Source: Strobilurus pachycystidiatus (Eukaryota > Basidiomycota > Agaricomycetes > Agaricales > Physalacriaceae). From it: DNA of 64,000 nucleotides. Made by a program: the position numbers and the translations under genes. The stretch covers positions 806,001-870,000 of the forward strand of contig JAHLMK010000019.1 of the NCBI GenBank assembly GCA_019915135.1, in the 5' to 3' direction. The notes below the pieces were generated by a model. That model was not told the DNA's origin. It did not search any database and saw only the letters and a list, made by a program, of their open reading frames with translations. Shown here one piece after another: positions 57,447 to 64,000 of the stretch. Numbering within the stretch: the stretch's first letter is position 1; each line of letters opens with the position of its first letter.

Positions 57447-60400
57447 ATGAGTTTGTTCGACAACGACGACGACGTGCTCATGCCGCCGCCGTCGGCGAGC
57501 CCAGTCGCGCTCGTTGACGGCGATGACGAGAAGGTGGCATCCGTTAGCGAGTCACCATCACGAGTGTCAACGCCGACCACGATGACTGAACCGCCCCCTT
57601 CGACGGCCGAGTCCATGGCGAGCCCAACCGAGACACCGACGTCGTCCAACAGCCCTACGCCACCGCCGACTAAGGCCGGCCCGTCGAAGAAGAAGAAAAA
57701 GGCGCCGTTGCCCGTACAGCTCATCGGCGACCTGCCCGTCGCCCGCGACGAGGCGCTCAGCACGTTCCGGCAGATACCCGCCAACTGGTACCAGTCACAG
57801 AGGATGGGGTTGTCTAGGGAGACGTTGGAGAGCATGAACTGCGATTGTACATTCAAGCCAGGTGCGTCCCTTGTATTTTCTTACCGCGCGGTGGGTCTCA
57901 CTCGACAAACAGGCAGGGATCACCCCGACACTGCCTGCGGGCACAACTCCGACTGCATCAACCGTCTCACGCAGGTAGAGTGCCTACCCGGCGAGTGTCG
58001 CTGCAAGGACTTCTGTAGGAACCAACGGTCAGCCCCCAGCCACTGCCCCATTGTCTCACCCACCCTTACCAATCGCCTCTCGCAGCTTCCAGAAGCGGCA
58101 GTACGCCAACATCGACGTCGTCAAGACCGAAAAGAAGGGTTTCGGGCTGCGCGCAGAGGCATCCATCGACAGGTGTGTTTTGCGCACCCTAGGGCAGTGC
58201 ACCTGGGATTCATCAGCCATTCTAGGGACGACTTCATATACGAGTACATTGGCGATGTCGTGGACGACAAAAAGTTCAAGAGACGCATGAAGGAGTACGC
58301 GGACGAGGGCATCAAGCATTTTTATTTCATGATGCTGCAGAAGGACGAATTCATTGATGCAACCAAGAACGGCGGTATCGGCCGTTTTGCCAACCACAGC
58401 TGCAACCCGAACTGTTATGTCGGGAAATGGACCATTGGGAAGCAGGTGCGCATGGGCATCTTCGCCAAGCGAGATATCCAGCAGTACGAGGAGTTGACAT
58501 TCGACTACAACGTCGATCGGTACGGACACGATGCACAAGTCTGTCATTGTGGAGAACCGATGTGCGTTGGCTTCATTGGAGGAAAGACACAGACCATCAG
58601 CGATGACATGCTCGATGGTACGTACTCGTCTACCTCCTCGTCATCAGCGCTGACCATATCCCATCTGCAGCCCTCGGTCTTGATGAGGACGAACGCGCAG
58701 AGTTCAAGTCCTCGAAAAAGAGGAAAAGCAAGAAGCTCGACGATGTCGATGTCACTGTACGTAACGTTCACTCAGAGCAACTCGCTCTTACATCTGCTCA
58801 GGCCAAGATGCACGATATTGTTCTTAAGGAGGCTCCCAAGGTCATCCAAGCTCTTCGTCAAAGTAGCACTCCCAAGGTGGTTGAACGCCTACTCAATCGC
58901 ATCAAGGTATACTACAACGTCATTATACCGCTCTTTCAATCACTCAAATATTATCTAGATCACCGAAGACCCGGTTGTTTTACGGCAAATCATGCGACTT
59001 CGTGGACTGTCGCTCATGAAGAATATTCTCGAGGATAATACTGATAATGCTGATCTTCTCTTACTGGTACGAAGCTTTTGCCTCTCCAGTGGCACGTCTA
59101 ATTTTCTGACAGACACTGCAATGTCTAATTACCTGGCCGTTCCAGCAAAGGAACAAGATTGAGGATTCCCAAATCGAGGTGGAACTGGACAAATGTGTCG
59201 AGTCTACCGACGAGGCTGTCAAGGAGTTGGCTGTCAAGGTAGACATCGATCGTTCCATCAACCTTCCCAAGTACTAATGCCGTCTTACTCAACTAGCTGA
59301 AAGAGCACTGGGCTACGTTGCTTGTCGGCTATCGGATACCAAAGCGAACAGTCGAGGTACGCTATCAGCTCTGGCTCCGCGTCAAATCCGCTGAGAGGAA
59401 CGTTGAACAGGAAATTACTGCCGAAGCAGTGGTCATAAACGTGGACGTCGAAGACCTCTATGGTTACAAGGAGGAGTCACCTCCGCCGGAGAACAAGCGG
59501 ATCCGCTATGAGTCTGATTTCGACAACTCTCTCGTCACCAGGCTTCCTTACAAGAAACCTTCCTCTGCGCCTCCCAAGAGACCACGCTCTATGGTCTCCT
59601 CGTTCTTGATTGGCCCGGACACGGCCCACAGCTTCCGCAGTCCTATGGTTTTGCAACCCCAGACAACGGTGTGGCGACCACCACCACCACCACGGCCACA
59701 ACCGATTAACTTCGAGCGGGAGAAGTCGGAATACGAAAGAATGATGCAGAGGTCGGCGTCCAAGGTCAACCTTATCATTGAGGAGGCTAGGAATAAGGCA
59801 ACGGCGGCGGAGGAGGCTCGGGTGGAGGCCCAGCGGTTGGAGGCGGAGAAGCTGGAGGCGAAGAAGGAGGCGAAGGAGAAGAAGAAGAAGGAGAGGAAAG
59901 AGAAAGAGCGAGACAAGGGTAAAGAGCATCGACATGGGAGCAGCAGTCGGAAGAAGCAGCATCGCGACTCGGCGGAGAAGGATGCGAACAAGGAGAAGAG
60001 GCTGTTGAAGCTGGTTGGTGCGGTCGTGGTCAAGAGCATGTCCAAGTATGCGCATCAGCTAGAGCATGATACCTTCAAGAAGCATGCCAAAGAGGTATAC
60101 CAGTTTCTATCATCATCGACAGGAACTTTGCTGAGGCCAATATCTCGTAGCTCACACAGGTCATCGCTGAGAAGGAGAAAAAATCAGCGTCTTACAAGGA
60201 GGGAAGGCTGGATGCACTTTCGGAGGAGAAGATTGCCAAGATCAAGAAGTTTTCCAAGGAGTATATAGCGAAGGTATTGAGGAAGTTGGAGAAGGCTGGG
60301 CAGTTGAAGAAGAGCTCCAGCTCGAAGGAGGCGGAGGCGGGACCGTCGACCGGGGCGGCGCTGCCCTCGACCGAGTCTATCGTCGCGGGCCTGGCGGCTG

Positions 60401-60639
60401 AGGTGGACGACCGCACGGCTGCTGAAGGGGAAGGCGAAGGGGACGACGACTCCGACAGTGACTCTGACATAGAGGGAGAAGCAGAAGGCGAGGCTGACGT
60501 TGACGCTGACGGGGATGTGAGCATGAACATGAACATGATCCCCTCGATGAGCCGCCCGCCAGATTCGGAGAGCCCGATGGAGGTGGACCCGCCACCGTAT
60601 TCGCAGGCGGTTGGGGTTGGGCACTTGAAGGAGCCATGA
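57447..60639 (+). CDS. SET2: histone H3 lysine-36 methyltransferase SET2
   Basis: The enzyme rides with elongating RNA polymerase II and methylates H3K36. Ten exons (57447..57861, 57913..58027, 58086..58172, 58226..58617, 58671..58756, 58802..58906, 58959..59066, 59146..59238, 59297..60094, 60151..60639) give 895 residues. An AWS zinc cluster lies near residues 130-176 (CDCTFKPG, ACGHNSDCINR, GECRCKDFCRNQ). The SET domain spans about 177-301 with GFGLRAEASI, NGGIGRFANHSCNPNC and YEELTFDYN; the post-SET CHCGEPMCVGFIG follows. A long Glu/Lys-rich helix precedes the SRI domain (about 700-785, VGAVVVKSMSKYAHQLEHD) that binds the phosphorylated polymerase tail. I find no WW domain. Bases 59357-59410 form a 54-nt in-frame stretch with gtacgc...cag ends that could be an intron. 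Confidence 0.94.
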
Positions 60640-61170
60640 CATGGGGAAATTGTATAGGACCTTCTGTATCTTGCTTTGCTTTCTTCTTCTTCACATGTTG
60701 TTATCCTATAGCGCGGCGAATTCAAGTGTTGCAAAGTTTACGGAATGAGTGGATGCAGAGCCCATGACGGGGTCATACTTGGTGTGGCCTTTGATTTTTC
60801 CTTGACGTTATCACTTAGCTTGTTGATATCTTTCAGGACTCGATGGTCATTGAACTCATCAGGCACGTTTGGGTAGTCATTGTCAACGCGGTACATCTTG
60901 AACTTCGAGCAGCCTCACAGACTTGTCATCGCGAAGCCTTATCTTGAAACACCATCAGCTCATCAGCGCCATGAGACTAGATCACTGATCACATACGCCA
61001 CGCAACGTCCGCTGAGACAGTGCTGATACGCCCTCCATTGATTCGGGCGGTGATACTCGCAAAGTTCCCAAGGAGCTGTTCATATCTGGAACACGAACAG
61101 AGACTACGGGCTTCCTTTCTTCCACCCTCCTTTCACCTGCGGAGCAGGTCTTCGTTTTTTTCTTCTTCGA
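60640..61170. other. intergenic stretch
   Basis: This is the 3' flank of SET2 and the upstream region of the 7-TM gene. No motif is evident. Confidence 0.4.
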
Positions 61171-62516
61171 ATGGCACAAGGTTCGTACTGCAGTTACATG
61201 CTTTGCTATGATCCGCTCTATTTTGACACTGACGAGCTCCCCTCTCGGTCTCCTCCAGATGATCTCGTTCGACTCTACATTTCGATGCACGTCTTCGCCT
61301 TCATTGGCTCCTCCATCCTCCTCGTGCTAGTCCTTTCCGGCAGAGTGACCCGCACGCTCCCATGGTTGAACCTCAACTTTAGCTGGGTCCTTGCGTGTTT
61401 CTCGGCTGCTCTGCTGCAAGCCAGAGTCTGCTTGTCGACGAGATCATGATGCTGATTTGCACACCTGTAGATTTACGTCCGGGCAGCTGTACAAGGACAA
61501 GCCCAATTCCGGCGTTTGTCTGGTACAGGCGTCGGCCATGCCCGGGGCAGAGTCTCTGTGAGCTTGTTATCGCGAGACGTAGGCGTTGCCAGCGCTGAAC
61601 TCGGGTTGTCAGGACGGCTGGAACGACCCTTGCGTTCATGGCTCACGTAAGTTGTGGGCATGAACACCATGCGATCCGAGTCGATTGATAAAGGTTTCAT
61701 ACGTACAGTTATGGTTCGAGATCAATCGTCCGCGAAAGAACGCCATCACACCGCTCTATTGGGATGCCACGGTGAGTACCTACATCAGCTCCTCGGGAAC
61801 GGGCGTCCGACTAAAACGACGAAGCTATCATTCGCACCGTACCTTTTCCCAATGATCATTCTCGTTGCTCAGTTCGTGGTAGGTGTGTCACTTGGCACAA
61901 TATATTTCTTCTCACGAGACGCGTTGTATGACAGAAGGGGTACAATGATCCTTCCTTGATCGTCCTTGACCCGTCCAAGATGACTTGCAAGAACACCGGT
62001 CTTGGAGCGTAGGTTTTCAACAAGCATCTACAATTGTAATCTCACTCCGGGGCCGGTAGATCTCGAGCCGTCATCGTTTACTGTACCATCCTCATGGTTC
62101 CGACGCTTGTTCTTTGCTATGTGGTCGGTGGCTCGGTCTACCGGTACAGGCGGGAGAATATGGCTAAGATGATTCGCCTCTCGGTGTTCATGTTTTTCAG
62201 TTTGTTGGCCGTAGCGTAAGGACTCCAGTACAAGATAGCTGACTTTGACCCTCACGATAATTCAGAATCAACGTGGTAGTGGCGTCGGGCACCAACTTCG
62301 GTAAAGCATACGGCGTGCCAAACATCCTCGTCAGCTTGGCACCGGTATCGTATGTCCTCGTGTTTGGAACGCAAAGGGTTAGAGACTTCCCATCTATCTG
62401 AAGGCAACCAATACTGATCTGATTTGTAGGACGTCATGACGTTTTGGAGGCCGAGGAAAGAGGGACCCGACAACTGCTCGCCCACTGATAAAGGTCTATC
62501 GGTCGCCATTGTCTAG
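61171..62516 (+). CDS. seven-TM-type membrane protein of a mushroom orphan family (exon joins partly uncertain)
   Basis: Hydrophobic segments with the right order are spread over several exons: DLVRLYISMHVFAFIGSSIL and LVLVLSGRV (TM1), LNLNFSWVLACFSAALL (TM2), YKDKPNSGVCLVQASAM (extracellular Cys before TM3), LSFAPYLFPMIILVAQFVVG (TM4/5), AVIVYCTILMVPTLVLCYVV (TM5), MAKMIRLSVFMFFSLLAVA (TM6), and GVPNILVSLAPVSYVLVFGTQ (TM7), then DVMTFWRPRKE and the stop at 62516. The last two junctions (about 62219-62269 and around 62379-62430) are clear GT-AG introns. The start is ambiguous: a 10-nt first exon (MAQ then DDLVRLY) or an unspliced in-frame reading. The segment around 61434-61740 is unresolved. 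Such proteins look GPCR-like but ligand and coupling are unknown. Confidence 0.65.
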
Positions 62517-63046
62517 TTCTGCCGTTGCAATGTTCAAAAACTTCTCCTTGTCGCGTCTATCGTTGTCCTTTCGCGACAGTCGATTTATTTGATCGTTTCA
62601 CCCCGAAATAAGGGAGATTGTAAGCCTTCAAGTTCAAGACTTCAAGTCACCAGATGCTGGGCATGTCATGTATGACCTGCGGCTATAGCCTCAGAAGGAG
62701 TTGTACTTCCTGATTGGCTATAGCAAGGACTGGTCATACATGTCCTGTTGCAATTGGCGTGCCCGTGAACCGAGACGCGGGTAGTCGCGTCCACCGATTG
62801 TGGCTGCATTCTCTGTACCCGATGGTCCTCCAAACTCTTCTGCTACAATGCTCATCTCATGATAGTTTTCAGACAATTTCAAGTCTCTAACGCACTGGAA
62901 TAACAAAGGTAAGATTTTGTTTTAAGCCGCTCACGGTGTCCAACCCAGCCACCGAGAGAAGCAACCTGTCACTCTGTCGAGAACTTATAAGGCTTCTCGG
63001 CAACACGAGGCGCCTCGTGTCCCGCTTTTGAACTTGATGGCGGGAT
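62517..63046. other. intergenic stretch
   Basis: No supported feature. Short frames only. Confidence 0.35.
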
Positions 63047-63353
63047 TTGGCTGTCGCGTCGGGAGCGAAGCGTGCAGCCGAACCGGCAACTCGGTTGACT
63101 GATGCCCACGATGCCGTTTCGAAGCGACTCCCGTTCTTGTCTTCCAACCACCACTACAGTGACGACGACGACCACTCGCAAGGACCAGCCAAGAACGACA
63201 ATGACAGGCAGCAAGAGTTCTCGACGAGAATGCCGTTGATCGACAATCTCGACGATCCTCACCAGCCAGCCATGCTGTCGCGTCGGCCATCGCTAACCTC
63301 TGCGTCGGAGGGTCAGCGCGGCCGGCGTCGAAGGGGGTCAATATGGTGAGTGT
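63047..63353 (+). CDS. unresolved exon of a gene at the right edge
   Basis: An open stretch of about 100 codons has a protein-like composition (SKRLPFLSSN, DNLDDPHQPAMLSRRPSLTS, GQRGRRRRGS) and ends at a canonical gtgagt donor near 63354. A basic, Ser-rich, probably disordered N-terminal region is the likely nature. There is no in-frame ATG before 63229, so either translation starts there or an upstream exon exists. I could not follow the gene through the next introns, and the window ends at 64000. A minus-strand frame of 174 codons overlaps it, with a less convincing composition. No family is recognised. Confidence 0.3.
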
Positions 63354-64000
63354 TCTCTCCCTATTTACTTGTGTCATTCGCTGTTGCTGCCTCCTGATGA
63401 GCCACTGTTGCGATTTGGCCTCCTCATGCCCTCTGCTTCCTGACGAGCCTCCTCTCTGCTCACGCTGATCTCCATCCTCTACCTTCAAGCTGTACATACA
63501 TCGGAACATGTCGCGGTACCGTCTGACGGACTCTACAGTGTTGCTTCACATCAAGTCAAGGATATGGCTTCTTCAGCGTAGCGGACTTGGCTCTGGGGAT
63601 ACTCGATATGGTCAGTGCTTCCTGTCTTTGTTCTCCGTCCATGCTGCCCAAGGCAGCCGTTTTTACTTATTCCTGTTCTTTACAGTTGAACACTCCTCGG
63701 CGGCAACATTCCGCGGGTGCTCTGGACCGTTGATCTTTGTAACGCTCGAGTTATGATTTACACAATATATTTGGTTTTCTGCTCACATCCTGAGCCGGAA
63801 ATGAGCCGAATTGAGGCATCAAGCAAGTAAAATAAGTACACGTTGAATCCAAAGTCAGTCACAGGGGACCAGGACATGGTAGCGGGCTCAAATCCGCTCG
63901 TTTCATAGCTGACATTGGGAACGGAGTGTCCGGTCCGACCGCCGATCCTATGTCACAAGTGAGAGACATTGGCTTGCACACTCACCAGATACAATGTGTA

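Noticed and set aside
62985..63509. 174-codon minus-strand frame at the right edge
   Set aside because: Low-complexity Arg/Ser content; the overlapping plus-strand exon has better composition and a canonical donor.
63880..63910. tRNA-like T arm around AGCGGGCTCAAATCCGCT
   Set aside because: The stem pairs but the loop has 8 nt, not 7, and no matching acceptor stem, D arm or anticodon arm can be found around it.

Overview
The window looks like nuclear DNA of a filamentous basidiomycete, most likely an agaricomycete. Genes are dense and split by many 45-70 nt GT-AG introns. Several families typical of mushroom-forming fungi appear: F-box-like proteins with leucine-rich tails, a 7-TM orphan, a GPI-type secreted protein and lineage-restricted coiled-coil and kinase-like paralogs. 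There are no operons, rRNA genes, CRISPR arrays or convincing tRNA genes. All gene models below were spliced by eye from reading frame, splice consensus and paralog comparison.

Layout. 0-5 kb: 3' part of an Lte1-type RasGEF and a four-TM protein. 5.7-7.7 kb: sugar transporter on the minus strand. 10-25 kb: an array of four F-box-like paralogs. The first is a pseudogene split by a 1.6 kb DNA element with terminal inverted repeats; the other three are intact. The array is interrupted by a divergent housekeeping pair, BAP31 and the proteasomal deubiquitinase UBP6. 25-35 kb: secreted Cu/Zn superoxide dismutase, a DUF202 membrane protein, an inverted pair of coiled-coil paralogs flanking an OXA1-type mitochondrial insertase, and a GPI-anchored-type protein. 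38.8-46.5 kb: two F-box proteins of a second subfamily on either side of elongation factor eEF1B. The first intron of eEF1B carries a C/D snoRNA that I identify as U18/snR18. 48.9-53.1 kb: a tandem pair of divergent kinase-like genes with nearly identical exon structure. 57.4-60.6 kb: the H3K36 methyltransferase SET2. 61.2-62.5 kb: a 7-TM protein. A poorly resolved gene lies at the right edge. Larger gene-poor blocks lie at 7.7-10.0, 35.0-38.8, 42.2-44.7, 46.5-48.9 and 53.1-57.4 kb.

How it fits together. Housekeeping genes (RasGEF, BAP31/UBP6, SOD, OXA1, eEF1B, SET2) form a conserved skeleton. Between them sit fast-evolving, locally duplicated families. UBP6 and six F-box genes both belong to ubiquitin-proteasome biology, but they share no visible regulation. 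The most useful observations are the snoRNA in the eEF1B intron, the in-frame empty site deducible from the transposon insertion, the 38-nt promoter block shared by the inverted coiled-coil pair, and the kinase-like tandem pair.
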